DNA of 36,086 nt from Hyphomonas sp. GTDB lineage: Bacteria > Pseudomonadota > Alphaproteobacteria > Caulobacterales > Hyphomonadaceae. The stretch covers positions 1 to 36,086 of the forward strand of contig WGNP01000022.1 of assembly GCA_016124495.1 (NCBI GenBank). Reading direction: 5' to 3'. Numbering within the stretch: the stretch's first letter is position 1; each line of letters starts with the position of its first letter. Position numbers and translations under genes: made by a program. The notes beneath the pieces were generated by a model. It worked only from the letters and a program-made list of their open reading frames with translations, did no database searches and was not told the origin of the DNA. Shown here in pieces: positions 6,532 through 15,044 of the stretch.

Positions 6532-7348
6532 GTGCATCGGGGTCTGGCCTCGGTTAGAACGTCTGCTGCAGGCCCTGCCTAATCCGGCTTAGGCGCTCCT
6601 TGCTGCATGTCGAAGGCAGGGCAGGGCTCATGCTCTGCTCTCCCTTGGTTTCAGGATTAGCTGAAGCTAGTTTGCGACCAAATGGAAACAGCCAAATAAA
6701 TCGGCATGCGGAGTATTCAGGATCTGGCCGGATCAGTTTAGTAACTCAAGCTGGTGGCGCTGGGGCGGCAGGGAAAGCTTGGCGGCTGCCCTCCTCCTCG
6801 GGGGGCTCGCCTCAAATAGCCGTGGTCTGAACAATCATTGCAGGTCGCATCGATCAAATTATATGGAACGTCGTCTTGCAACACTGTGTTCGTGACAGAG
6901 TGTTCGGCCATGGAAAGATCGGCTGCTTGTCATGTTTAACAGCTGTGAACCTAACCGGAATGGCAGCGGTCGGCCGAACGTCCCGCATAAGCACGACGAT
7001 GCCCGTCTGAAGAGCTTCGGCAGGTTCCACATGAAAACCATCGTGCACAAGACGTGGCAGCGAAAGCAAGGCGCGCATCGATCATCCTCCATCACAGAGA
7101 AGCCGGATCGCCTCGCGAATTCATCGAAATTGAGTCAGAGCCGGTTTTGCGCGCCGAAACAAAGGAGAGTGCTGTTATAAGCGCCGGCCGTGCTGGCCGG
7201 CGCCGATCCCGCGAGGGCGTGAAGCAGATCCGTCCTGCGGCGAATTTTTCGTCGTTTTTCGATAACACCTCCCTTGTGCAGGAGCCCCTCGTTGCTAACT
7301 ATACCGAAACGTCCGCAGGCCTCGCGGACGGCAAGGGAGATTTCGATC
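6532..7348. other. Intergenic stretch without a convincing gene
   Basis: No open frame here has a credible start and family match. A GCCTAA-TCCGGC-TTAGGC hairpin at 6577-6594 follows the lipoprotein gene. A 9-bp GC-rich hairpin is at 7181-7203. A weak promoter for the next operon may be TTGTGC (7274-7279) with TAACTA (7296-7301), 16-base spacing. A reverse-strand frame at 6854-7078 (74 codons) resembles nothing I recognise and may be a decayed gene. Confidence 0.5.
7181..7203. repeat. GC-rich hairpin upstream of the three-gene operon
   Basis: GCGCCGGCC (7181-7189) and GGCCGGCGC (7195-7203) form a perfect 9-bp stem around a 5-base loop. Rightward there is no T run; leftward it is followed by TTATAA. 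It could be a weak leftward terminator or a protein-binding palindrome. Confidence 0.4.
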
Positions 7349-8539
7349 ATGGCGACAGTGAGCACCAGCCCGACGGCGCTTCAGTATCTCGACAAGGCGA
7401 TGGGCGGGCTGAAGCAGCTCGGTCTGGTGCCCGGCGGCAAGAGTGGCGCCGCGCCAATCGTAGCCCTGCTCGGGCAAATTTCTGACCTCGAGCCCGACAA
7501 GGTCGCCGCTATTGCCCGAACGCTGGATCAGGCGAGCCTGTTCAATGACGTGGTGCGCGAGCAGGTCGCCGGCATCACAGTGGGCGAGCGCTATGAGGAT
7601 ATCACCAAGGCCTTTAATACAATACGCGATGATGCCAAATCGCTGGTGGACCAGTATGCCGACGGTAAGATTTCGACAATGGAGCGCGTCTCCACAGCCT
7701 GGATGAAGATGACCCGCGGCGATATCGCGAGCCGGTTCGGTAAAATCAAGGACGTTTACCTCGAGGTACAGGACGAGACCGCGAACCAGATCGACCGTGA
7801 ACAGAAGATACTGGAGGCCTATCTCGATTTCCGCGGCGCTATGAAACAGTCCGAAGTGCTGGCGTTGGAAGTTCTGAAGACGGCGGAGGGCAAGCTCAAT
7901 GAGGCCCGTGCGGCCGTTGCCCAGGCAGTGGCGGCGCTTGCGGCCTATGCGGCGACGGACCCGGCCGAGCGCGCGATGTTAGAGCTCGCCCGCGACGAAA
8001 AATTGCGCTTCCTGCAAAATGAGGAAAAGCGCTACCAGATTGCAAAGGACCTCTCGGACAATATCACCATCGGCTACAATACATCCGAAGTGGTGATGGC
8101 GCGGCTGGTACAGACGACCACCGCCAAGGATCGCGTGTATGCCCAATCGGTCAGCTTTTTCTCGACCAACGAAGTGGTGCTGACGGCGCTGACGGCGAGC
8201 TTCACCGGCATGTACGGCCTGCATGAGAGCACGCAGACGCTGGAAGCGATGAAACAGGGAGTGAACCAGAGCCTGGAAGTGCTGGCGGATATCGGCGGCA
8301 AGGTGCAGGAAGCGGCCGTGAAGGCTGGCTATGGCCCAACGGTTTCGGCAGCCTCGGTGAAGATGCTGGTAGATTCGGTCGTCTCCTATCAGGAGCGTAC
8401 ACAGACGATCATCGGCGAGATGCGCAAGCTTTCGACCCAGAACTCGGAAGAAATCCGCGAGGCGGTGGAGGACGGCAAGCGCCGCCTGACGAAACTGGTT
8501 GAGGAGGGCGCGACGCTTGCGTTGCTTCCCAGGCCGTGA
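7349..8539 (+). CDS. TelA-like coiled-coil protein, first gene of a three-gene operon
   Basis: This 396-aa protein is almost entirely helical and lacks a signal peptide or membrane segment, so it is probably cytoplasmic. The second half (RVYAQSVSFFSTNEVVLTAL, then TASFTGMYGLHESTQTLEAMK, then VGYGP-like and SVVSYQERTQ segments) resembles TelA/toxic-anion-resistance-type proteins, sometimes labelled cell surface protein in databases. That assignment is from memory of the family and is tentative. AAGGGA at 7333-7338 precedes the ATG at 7349; the frame is open further upstream but without support. Its stop codon overlaps the start of the next gene (GTGA), so the products are probably made in fixed ratio and act together. 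The role is unknown; TelA proteins have been linked to tellurite and cell-envelope stress. Confidence 0.6.
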   Translation: MATVSTSPTALQYLDKAMGGLKQLGLVPGGKSGAAPIVALLGQISDLEPDKVAAIARTLDQASLFNDVVREQVAGITVGERYEDITKAFNTIRDDAKSLVDQYADGKISTMERVSTAWMKMTRGDIASRFGKIKDVYLEVQDETANQIDREQKILEAYLDFRGAMKQSEVLALEVLKTAEGKLNEARAAVAQAVAALAAYAATDPAERAMLELARDEKLRFLQNEEKRYQIAKDLSDNITIGYNTSEVVMARLVQTTTAKDRVYAQSVSFFSTNEVVLTALTASFTGMYGLHESTQTLEAMKQGVNQSLEVLADIGGKVQEAAVKAGYGPTVSAASVKMLVDSVVSYQERTQTIIGEMRKLSTQNSEEIREAVEDGKRRLTKLVEEGATLALLPRP

Positions 8540-9486
8540 GCGACACTGCCGGTGCGGCTGTCCGTGACAGGAGCAAGCTCGACGATGTCCTCCTTGCGAT
8601 GGACGTCGTCGATACGCTGCGTCACCGCGAACATCTGGTATTGACCGAGCTGGACGCGGGCGCGCGGGAGGCGGCGCTTCTCGCCCGGCTGAAGGATATC
8701 TATGCCGCGCAGGGCATCGATGTGCCGGAGCGTATACTGAAGGAAGGCGTCAAGGCGCTTGAAGAGAAGCGGTTCATTTATGAACCGCCGAAACCGACGC
8801 TCGGTGTCTCCCTTGCGAAGATTTACATCACGCGGGACCGCTGGCTGGCGCCATTAGCGTTTGCGCTGGTGGCTGTGGTTGCGCTGTTCGGAGCCTATCA
8901 GGTCGGTGTCGCGGCGCCGGCCAGAGCGAACGCGGCGCGTGCCGAGATCGAGCTGACACAGACGCTGCCGGCGGCTCTGGCGCGGCTGCACCGGGAAGTG
9001 AGCGCGGCGGCGCTTGAGGAGAAGGCGAAGCTGCAGGCGGATGGCTTGCTGGCAGATGGTCAGCGGGCGATTGCGGCGGGTGATGCCAAGGCGGCGAGGA
9101 GCGTGGTGGACGGGCTGGTGTCCTTGCAGGCGGACCTCGGCGCAATCTACCAGGTGCGCGTCGTATATGGTCCGGGGGAGGAGTATACGGGCGTGTTCCG
9201 CATACCCGAAGACGTCCCGGGCGCCCGCAACTATTACCTGATAGTAGAGGCGGTAGATCCGTCGGGAGGTCTCGTTGAAGTGCCGGTGACCAGCGAGGAA
9301 GACCGACGGTTTGACCGCGTTTCCCGCTGGGGACAGCGGGTTAGCGAAGCGGTATTCAACGACGTCGCCGCCGATAAGGGCGATGACCAGATCGTGCAGA
9401 ACTCGGTGATCGGGCAGAAGATGGCCGGGTATATCAGCCCTCAATACAGGGTGGAAACGCCCGGTGGGGCGATCCTCGAATGGTGA
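8536..9486 (+). CDS. DUF6384-like membrane protein
   Basis: This 316-aa protein starts at a GTG overlapping the previous stop codon. Residues 1-85 form a cytoplasmic helical domain (LDDVLLAMDVVDTLRHRE, and AQGIDVPERILKEGVKALEEKRF) typical of the DUF6384 family as I recall it. A single transmembrane helix is near 105-125 (WLAPLAFALVAVVALFGAYQV). A helical, Ala-rich stretch follows (about 130-200), then a beta-rich C-terminal domain (about 210-316; QVRVVYGPGEEYTGVFR, then YYLIVEAVDPSGG) that would be extracytoplasmic. It is thus a good candidate to link the cytoplasmic TelA-like partner to the periplasm. Biochemical function is unknown. Confidence 0.6.
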   Translation: MSDTAGAAVRDRSKLDDVLLAMDVVDTLRHREHLVLTELDAGAREAALLARLKDIYAAQGIDVPERILKEGVKALEEKRFIYEPPKPTLGVSLAKIYITRDRWLAPLAFALVAVVALFGAYQVGVAAPARANAARAEIELTQTLPAALARLHREVSAAALEEKAKLQADGLLADGQRAIAAGDAKAARSVVDGLVSLQADLGAIYQVRVVYGPGEEYTGVFRIPEDVPGARNYYLIVEAVDPSGGLVEVPVTSEEDRRFDRVSRWGQRVSEAVFNDVAADKGDDQIVQNSVIGQKMAGYISPQYRVETPGGAILEW

Positions 9487-9490
9487 GACC

Positions 9491-11065
9491 GTGAGCAACC
9501 TATTGAACGGACGGGATGCGCTGGCGCTGATGGACAGCGAGCTCGGTAAGCTGCGCCATTCTCTGGCGGCGGCGCTGGCGGACGCGGACGGCGTAGAATC
9601 GCGGCGTGGCACGATTCAGCGCGAGCAGGCGGCGGCGTATGGCGCGCTGGCGGCCATGCGGCTGGGCCTTATGCAAGCAGGCGGCAATGGCGCTGAGTTC
9701 GACAAGTTGGAGGCTTCGGCGCGGGCGCTGACGGAAAGGCATGCTGCGTTCGTGGTGGCTGAGAAGGCCGCGCTGGGTGCGCAGGAGGCTGAGCTTGCCA
9801 GGCTTGAGGCGAAGCGGTCGGGGCTGGCAGCGCAGCATGACTCCGCGATTGCGGCCTATGAGACGCGCGTGGCAGGCGCCGAGGCTAACCTCAAGGGCAG
9901 CGCGGCTTATGCGGCGCTGGTTGAGGCTGCGGAAGAGGCGCGGGCAGTGACGCTGCGCGCGCAGCAGAAGCTGGAGCTTGCACGGACGGACCGCGCGGAG
10001 AAGGGCGCGCCGTATGAACAGGACGCGCTGTTCAGCTACCTGTGGAAACGAAAGTTCCGGTCGCCGGAATACAGCGCCAGCGGAATTGTCCGTATGCTGG
10101 ATGGCTGGGTGGCGAAGCTGTGTCGCTACGACCAGGCCTTCCTTAACTATAAGCACCTGACGCAATTGCCGGACCGGATTGCCGAGCATGCTGTGTTCGT
10201 CGCCGGGCTGGAAGACAAGGCTGAGGCGGCGCTGGTGGACGCCGAACAGAAGGCGATGCGCGAGGCGGGCGTTGAGGCGCTGAAAGCCGAGGCGGATCGT
10301 CTGAAGGCGGAAATCGATTTGTGTGACAAGCATATAGCGACGGCTGAGGAATCGCACCGCGAGCAGGCGAGGCGGCATGAAGCCGCGCTGAAGGAAGAGG
10401 CCGGACCGGCGGTGGAAGCGCGCGAACTGCTTGCCGCACAACTGAGCAGGGCAAGTTTCCCTGACCTTCGCGTTCTGGCGGCGCAGACGGTAGACACCGA
10501 AGACGACCGTCTGGTGGACGCGCTGGTGCGTCTGCGCGCCGAGGAGATCTCGCTGGACCTGGAGGCGGGCACGCGGCTGACGAGGCCGCGCGTGCTGCGA
10601 GAGGATCTCGCGCGGATGGAAGCTCTGCGCCGTCAGTTCAAGGAGGCGCGGTTCGATAGTCCGTATGCGCTGATGTCGCGCGCGGCGTTTGACGAGATGA
10701 TGTCGAACCTGATGAAGGGCAGCATGGACGTGCGCGATACGCTGCGCGGCCTGAGCCGGTCTGTGCGCCGCGCTGAGGCGCAGGCGCATCCGGATTTCGG
10801 AGGGCGAAGCCGGCAGGATACCATCGGCCTGCCTGAAATCCTGGGCGGCATGATCGGCGGCGTCCTGGGTGAAGTGCTGGAAGAGGCGCTTCGCGAAACG
10901 GCGCGCGGCAGCAGCGGTTATGGCAGCGGACCGATCTTTCCCGGCCCGCCCCCGCGTGCCTCGCGCTCATCGTCGTCCGGCGGACGATCTTTTCCGAGCG
11001 GGGGAGGGCGCGGGGGCGCTGGCGGACGGCGTGGCGGCGGGTTCAGGACGGGCGGCGGCTTCTGA
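9491..11065 (+). CDS. Long coiled-coil protein with Gly/Arg-rich C-terminal tail
   Basis: This 524-aa protein is dominated by Ala/Glu/Arg/Leu-rich heptads over roughly residues 5-330, predicting long coiled coils. A more mixed region follows to about 455, with a hydrophobic Gly-rich segment (LPEILGGMIGGVLGEVLEEAL), then a low-complexity tail rich in Gly, Ser, Pro and Arg ending FRTGGGF. It lacks a signal peptide. The GTG at 9491, five bases after the previous stop codon, is chosen as start; the frame is open from 9464. It is the last gene of the operon; GCCGCT and AGCGGC (11097-11116) may form a weak terminator. I do not recognise a family. The tail resembles that of TPM-domain and similar proteins, but no TPM domain is visible. 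Confidence 0.55.
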   Translation: MSNLLNGRDALALMDSELGKLRHSLAAALADADGVESRRGTIQREQAAAYGALAAMRLGLMQAGGNGAEFDKLEASARALTERHAAFVVAEKAALGAQEAELARLEAKRSGLAAQHDSAIAAYETRVAGAEANLKGSAAYAALVEAAEEARAVTLRAQQKLELARTDRAEKGAPYEQDALFSYLWKRKFRSPEYSASGIVRMLDGWVAKLCRYDQAFLNYKHLTQLPDRIAEHAVFVAGLEDKAEAALVDAEQKAMREAGVEALKAEADRLKAEIDLCDKHIATAEESHREQARRHEAALKEEAGPAVEARELLAAQLSRASFPDLRVLAAQTVDTEDDRLVDALVRLRAEEISLDLEAGTRLTRPRVLREDLARMEALRRQFKEARFDSPYALMSRAAFDEMMSNLMKGSMDVRDTLRGLSRSVRRAEAQAHPDFGGRSRQDTIGLPEILGGMIGGVLGEVLEEALRETARGSSGYGSGPIFPGPPPRASRSSSSGGRSFPSGGGRGGAGGRRGGGFRTGGGF

Positions 11066-11332
11066 CGATATCGCGCCATTCAGCCAGGTAACAGATGCCG
11101 CTTTCTGGACAGCGGCTTGAGATCACCCGCTCGTCTTTTGGGAAAATCCTGCGTCAGATATTCTTTGTGCCTGCGCAGGCTGACCCGGCGCGGTCGAGGG
11201 CCTATCGTTCTCTTTCCGGCCAGATTGCCTGGGTTCTGCCGGCTGCGTCTGCCCGGGCTGAAGCCGGGCGGAATTGCCGTAGCCCTGAAACTGAGGCGTA
11301 TCGGTTGACGCCAGCGCTGTTCCCTGAAAATT

Positions 11333-11356
11333 CCTTTCTGCAGTAACGCAGAAAGG
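11333..11356 (+). promoter_or_regulatory. Hairpin sequestering the ribosome binding site of the Ntn hydrolase gene
   Basis: CCTTTCTGC (11333-11341) and GCAGAAAGG (11348-11356) form a perfect 9-bp stem with a 6-base loop. The AGAAAGG that would serve as Shine-Dalgarno, 8 bases before the ATG at 11365, is the 3' arm. In mRNA this would hide the ribosome binding site, suggesting translational or temperature control. The rest of the 299-base gap from 11066 shows no gene. Confidence 0.5.
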
Positions 11357-11364
11357 CTAACTGA

Positions 11365-12465
11365 ATGGGTCCCTCGTCTCGCCTGTGCGCGATCTGCTGC
11401 AGTCTTGTTCTCGGGCTGATGCCGCCAGCGTCGGCATGCACCGGCATTTCCCTCAATGCGGAGAATGGCGCATCTATCGCGGCGCGTACCGTGGAATGGG
11501 CCCTGAGTGATGCCTCGCATGACACGCTGGTGAGTTTCCCCCGAAAACACGACTTCATCGCCCAGACGCCGGAGGGCCTGAACGGCTTGTCCTGGACTGG
11601 AAAATACGGGTTCATATCCCTGACGGCCTATGGTGAGCCCTATGGTCCGGACGGTTTGAATGAGGCGGGCCTTTATGTTGGCATGTATTATTTTCCCGGC
11701 TTTGCCGATTTTGCACCCTGGGACCGCGCTCAGGCCGCCCGCACGGTCAGTGTCGGGGACCTTATGCGCTACATGCTGTCTTCCTTCTCTACAGTCGAAG
11801 AGGTTCGCGCCGGCCTCGATGATGTGCGTGTCGTAAATGTTGAGGATGCCCGCTTCGGGGGCGCCGCCTTGCCTTTTCACTGGAAGGTGCAGGATGAAAC
11901 CGGCGCCAGCCTTGTAATCGAGATCACCGATGGAGGCGAGGTCGAGGTGTATGATGGTTTTCTCGGGGTGATTACTAATTCGCCCGGGTATGACTGGCAT
12001 CTTACCAATCTTCGCAACTATCTTGGCCTGTCACCTGTGGCGGAGCTTCCTGTCGAGATCGGCGGCGAAGTCTTTTCCCCGTTCGGGGCCGGCACCGGCC
12101 TGCGGGGCCTGCCGGGAGACTTTACCCCGCCTTCACGTTTCGTGAGGGCGGTGGCCCTGACGGCATCTGCGCGTCCCCTGCAGACTGGGGAGGAGGCTGT
12201 ATTCGAGGCGTTTCGCATCCTCGACAGTTTCAATATCCCGGTTGGCACTACGGGCGCACCGGACCGGATTTCGGCTGATATAGAAAGTGCGACCCAGATC
12301 ACCACGGCGGCTGACCTCGATAATCGTCTTTTCTATTTTCATACAATGTCAGACCGTCAGGTTCGGGTGGTTGACCTTAAGAAGATGGATTTCGACACAC
12401 CGGGCATGCGCATGATCACCTCAGGCGCCGGCCGTTCGCAGACTGTCAGGGACATAACGCCCTGA
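11365..12465 (+). CDS. Secreted Ntn hydrolase, choloylglycine hydrolase / penicillin V acylase family
   Basis: This 366-aa protein has a signal peptide ending ASA before Cys25. That Cys (CTGISL) would become the N-terminal nucleophile after cleavage. R41 in ARTVEW falls at the spacing of the conserved Arg of the family, with E44 where many members have Asp. N99 in GLNEAGL and N205 in [16 protein letters not shown] match other oxyanion/active-site positions. Members hydrolyse linear amides such as bile salts, penicillin V or N-acyl homoserine lactones; Gram-negative members often act on the last. The substrate cannot be told from sequence. Likely periplasmic. It stands alone between the coiled-coil operon and the FecR gene; its ribosome binding site is in a hairpin. 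Confidence 0.85.
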   Translation: MGPSSRLCAICCSLVLGLMPPASACTGISLNAENGASIAARTVEWALSDASHDTLVSFPRKHDFIAQTPEGLNGLSWTGKYGFISLTAYGEPYGPDGLNEAGLYVGMYYFPGFADFAPWDRAQAARTVSVGDLMRYMLSSFSTVEEVRAGLDDVRVVNVEDARFGGAALPFHWKVQDETGASLVIEITDGGEVEVYDGFLGVITNSPGYDWHLTNLRNYLGLSPVAELPVEIGGEVFSPFGAGTGLRGLPGDFTPPSRFVRAVALTASARPLQTGEEAVFEAFRILDSFNIPVGTTGAPDRISADIESATQITTAADLDNRLFYFHTMSDRQVRVVDLKKMDFDTPGMRMITSGAGRSQTVRDITP

Positions 12466-12969
12466 GGTGGCGACGGCATGGCAGGCCGGGTGGATATCAG
12501 CGCCCGGTGCGTTGAAGACTGGTCATAGGGCCCGTAGGTCAGGCTGGCCATCGAGGCAGGCAGGCAGTCATTGTAGCCTTCCGGACTTGCACGATTGTCC
12601 GCCGCGGGTTTTGCTGAAACATGAGGCCCATTGCAACCGGGCCTGAGAGGGCCATGACGGAAAGGACGGACAGTATTCCGGATCCTTCGATGGTGCGCGC
12701 GGGGGTTATCGTGTCATTCATGCTCCGGGCTGGCCCGGGGCGTCCGGAATGTTCCTCCATCGCGCGGGACAGATAGCGCAAGCCCTCAGGTTTGTGACAT
12801 GAACGTAGGCCTCCAGATCAGTATATCGAATTTGCGAGCCAAGACACAGGACCAGATTTTCCACCCTATGGTTAATTCAATTATCTGAGTTATTTCACGC
12901 ATTGTTAGGCCGGAATGGGCAGAATTGACGGTGAAATTCGTCTTGCAACCAGATCGGGATCGGCAATCT
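12466..12969. other. Intergenic stretch; possible small membrane protein on the reverse strand
   Basis: No well-supported gene is visible between the Ntn hydrolase and the FecR gene. On the reverse strand a frame from 12721 to 12539 could encode 60 residues starting MNDTITPART with one hydrophobic segment (GILSVLSVMALSGPVAMGLM). It has only GGAG immediately before the ATG, too close for good initiation, and no family match, so it is not called as a gene. The stretch 12850-12900 is AT-rich and may hold the FecR-gene promoter. Confidence 0.3.
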
Positions 12970-13692
12970 ATGCGTACTTTTCTAAATCTTTTACGGATGT
13001 CCCTGGCAGCCTCTTTTGCAGGTGTCTTCCTGGCTTCGACGGCTCAGGCTGCGCCTGCAAACTGGGAAGTAACCGAACGGAGCGGCGAGGTCAGCGTTGA
13101 AACGGGCGGCGTTGTGGCCCCGGCAGAGCGCGGACTGAGCCTCAATCCCGGCGACGTCGTTGAAACGGGCGAGGCCGGACGCGCCGTTATCGTGCGCGGC
13201 GCCGAATACGTGATCCTGAGCCCCAGGAGCCGTATCAGGATTGCCGTGCCTGAGGCGGCTGACCAGACAACCCAGATCTCGCAGGCTTTCGGCAGCGCAG
13301 AATTCAGGATCGGGAAGAAAGAAACCGGCAGCTTCGGCGTCAAGACACCCTACCTCGCCGCTGTCGTCAAAGGCACGGAGTTTAACGTGACCGTATCAGA
13401 CGCCGGCGCCAGGTTACAGGTCACTGAAGGCAAGGTCGAAGTCTCCACGCTGGATGGGGGTGCTTCAGATCTCATTGTCCCGGGACGCATTGCACGGGTG
13501 GACGCGGGCGATCGCCAGTTGCTGGTCGTGCTTGGCACCGATGCAAAAACCATCCGCTCACCGTTCCCTGCAGAAGCAGGAACCCGTTCGGATGCGCCTT
13601 CTGACGACACCTCCAATGCGGGCGGCCAGGGCTCGGCGGCTAAGGTCAAACCCGTCGGCGTCTTCAAGCCACTGCCAACCGGCGGACAGTAA
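12970..13692 (+). CDS. Secreted FecR-domain protein
   Basis: This 240-aa protein has a signal peptide (about MRTFLNLLRMSLAASFAGVF through ASTAQA) and then a FecR beta-helix-like domain: WEVTERSGEVSV, the RGLSLNPGDVVETGEAGRAVI segment, SPRSRIRI, and the hallmark FGVKTPYLAAVVKGTEFNV. The last part is a Ser/Asp/Gly-rich linker. Unlike classical FecR sigma regulators, it lacks an N-terminal cytoplasmic tail and a membrane anchor, so it is probably a secreted or envelope protein; FecR-domain proteins of this type occur widely without known roles. TTG 12925 and GTG 12931 are alternative starts, but the ATG at 12970 places the signal peptide correctly. Confidence 0.75.
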   Translation: MRTFLNLLRMSLAASFAGVFLASTAQAAPANWEVTERSGEVSVETGGVVAPAERGLSLNPGDVVETGEAGRAVIVRGAEYVILSPRSRIRIAVPEAADQTTQISQAFGSAEFRIGKKETGSFGVKTPYLAAVVKGTEFNVTVSDAGARLQVTEGKVEVSTLDGGASDLIVPGRIARVDAGDRQLLVVLGTDAKTIRSPFPAEAGTRSDAPSDDTSNAGGQGSAAKVKPVGVFKPLPTGGQ

Positions 13693-13715
13693 TCCGCATC
13701 CTGACAAGAACAGGC

Positions 13716-13760
13716 GCGGCCTTGATGGCATCTGTCCCGAGCAGATGCTGTCAAGGTCGC
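13716..13760. terminator. Long hairpin between convergent genes
   Basis: Stem 13716-13734 with 13742-13760 (19 bp, three G-T pairs) and a 7-base loop. It lies 24 bases after the FecR gene stop and about 75 bases beyond the stop of the converging acyl-CoA dehydrogenase gene. There is no T run on either side, so termination would have to be atypical. Confidence 0.45.
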
Positions 13761-13835
13761 CTTCGCGAGGAAGGCCTGGGCCTGCAGTCGCGCATCTGGT
13801 CAGCGGTTGGGTGGGTCCGGGGCCGGTCGCGGTCG

Positions 13836-15044
13836 CTAGAGTCCGAGCTGGCCTTTCGACAGAATTCCGCGCTGGATTTCGTTTGAGCCGGCATAGATCG
13901 AGCCAGCCCGGTCGTTAAGGTATTTCGCACTCGCCGTAACGGCGCTTTCGGGGCCAACAAGGGGCGTGTTCAGACCCTCGAAACCGGGAACCGGACCGCC
14001 CGGCGAAGTATGGTGCGGCTGGAAAGGGGCGGCATATGCGCCGGCGAGTTCGAGGGCGAGTTCGGTCAGGTGCTGGCTGAGCTGCGTGCCGAGGATCTTC
14101 ATCATCGATGCCTTGAGGCCAGGCGTGCCGCCGCCCGCCAGTTCCGACATCATCTGAAGCTCTGCCGCTTCGAGTGTCTGCGCATCCGCTTCAGCCCGGG
14201 AAAGCTTGCGGGCAAGATCGGCGTCGAGCAGGCCTTCTTCAGAGGCCGTTCGTCGAAGGCTGCGAAGGCGTGCCAGGAGGCGAGGGCCGTAGGCAGAGCC
14301 CCCGCGCTCGAATTCGAGCAGGTACTTCGCGACTGTCCAGCCTTCATTGACCTTGCCGATCACGTTGGCCTTGGGCACGCGCAGGTCTGTGAAGAAAACC
14401 GCGTTCTGGATGTGCTCACCCGACAACATCAGAATCGGATCGACCCGTACCCCCGGGGCGGTCATGTCAATCAGGATGAAGGTGATGCCTTGCTGCGGTT
14501 TGCCGGAAGTATCTGTCCGCACAAGGCAGAACATCATGTTGGCTTCGTGGGCATGCGTCGTCCAGATTTTTGAACCGTTGCAGACATACGCGTCGCCGTC
14601 ATCGACAGCAGACATGGTGAGCGCAGCGAGATCGGATCCTGCGTGGGGCTCTGAATAGCCCTGACACCAATAGTCTTCGGCCGAGAGGATGCGCGGGAGA
14701 TAGTAGTCTTTCTGCGCCTTGGAGCCATGACCGATCAGGGCCGGGCCGCACATGCCGATGCCCATCGGTGAAAGACCCGGGGCGCCGGCGCGGGCCATCT
14801 CCACGTCGAAAATGTAACGCTTGGCGACGCTCCAGCCCGTGCCGCCATACTCGGCCGGCCAGGACGGCGCGGCCCAGCCTTGCCTGACGAGAATGCGCTG
14901 CCATTCGAGCGCAATTTCCTTTGACGAGTAGACACTGGTCATGCGGCGCGCGTAAGCGCGAAGGTCCCCGCTGAGATTCTCAGCGAGAAAATTTCGTACC
15001 TCGTCTCTGAAAGTTTCCTCTTCGCGGGTGAAGTCGAGTTTCAT
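13836..15044 (-). CDS. Acyl-CoA dehydrogenase
   Basis: This 402-aa flavoprotein has the three-part acyl-CoA dehydrogenase fold: N-terminal helices (to about 110), the middle beta domain with YSEPHAGSDLAAL and KIWTTHAHEANMMFCLVRTD, and the C-terminal four-helix bundle ending with IYAGSNEIQRGILSKGQLGL. It would oxidise an acyl-CoA to the enoyl-CoA in the cytoplasm. The usual catalytic-Glu signature YEGT is replaced by YAGS, as in several members acting on branched or steroid-like acyl-CoAs, where the base lies elsewhere. The start is ATG 15044, which overlaps the previous stop codon as ATGA. The coupling to an MpaB-family oxygenase suggests one catabolic pathway, possibly for steroid or terpenoid compounds; that is inference. 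Confidence 0.92.
   Translation of the reverse strand: MKLDFTREEETFRDEVRNFLAENLSGDLRAYARRMTSVYSSKEIALEWQRILVRQGWAAPSWPAEYGGTGWSVAKRYIFDVEMARAGAPGLSPMGIGMCGPALIGHGSKAQKDYYLPRILSAEDYWCQGYSEPHAGSDLAALTMSAVDDGDAYVCNGSKIWTTHAHEANMMFCLVRTDTSGKPQQGITFILIDMTAPGVRVDPILMLSGEHIQNAVFFTDLRVPKANVIGKVNEGWTVAKYLLEFERGGSAYGPRLLARLRSLRRTASEEGLLDADLARKLSRAEADAQTLEAAELQMMSELAGGGTPGLKASMMKILGTQLSQHLTELALELAGAYAAPFQPHHTSPGGPVPGFEGLNTPLVGPESAVTASAKYLNDRAGSIYAGSNEIQRGILSKGQLGL

Noticed and set aside
6854..7078. Reverse-strand 74-codon frame
   Set aside because: No ribosome binding site, family match or credible neighbour.
9500..10789. 429-codon frame antisense to the long coiled-coil gene
   Set aside because: Arg/Gln/Leu-rich shadow produced by the high GC of the coding strand.
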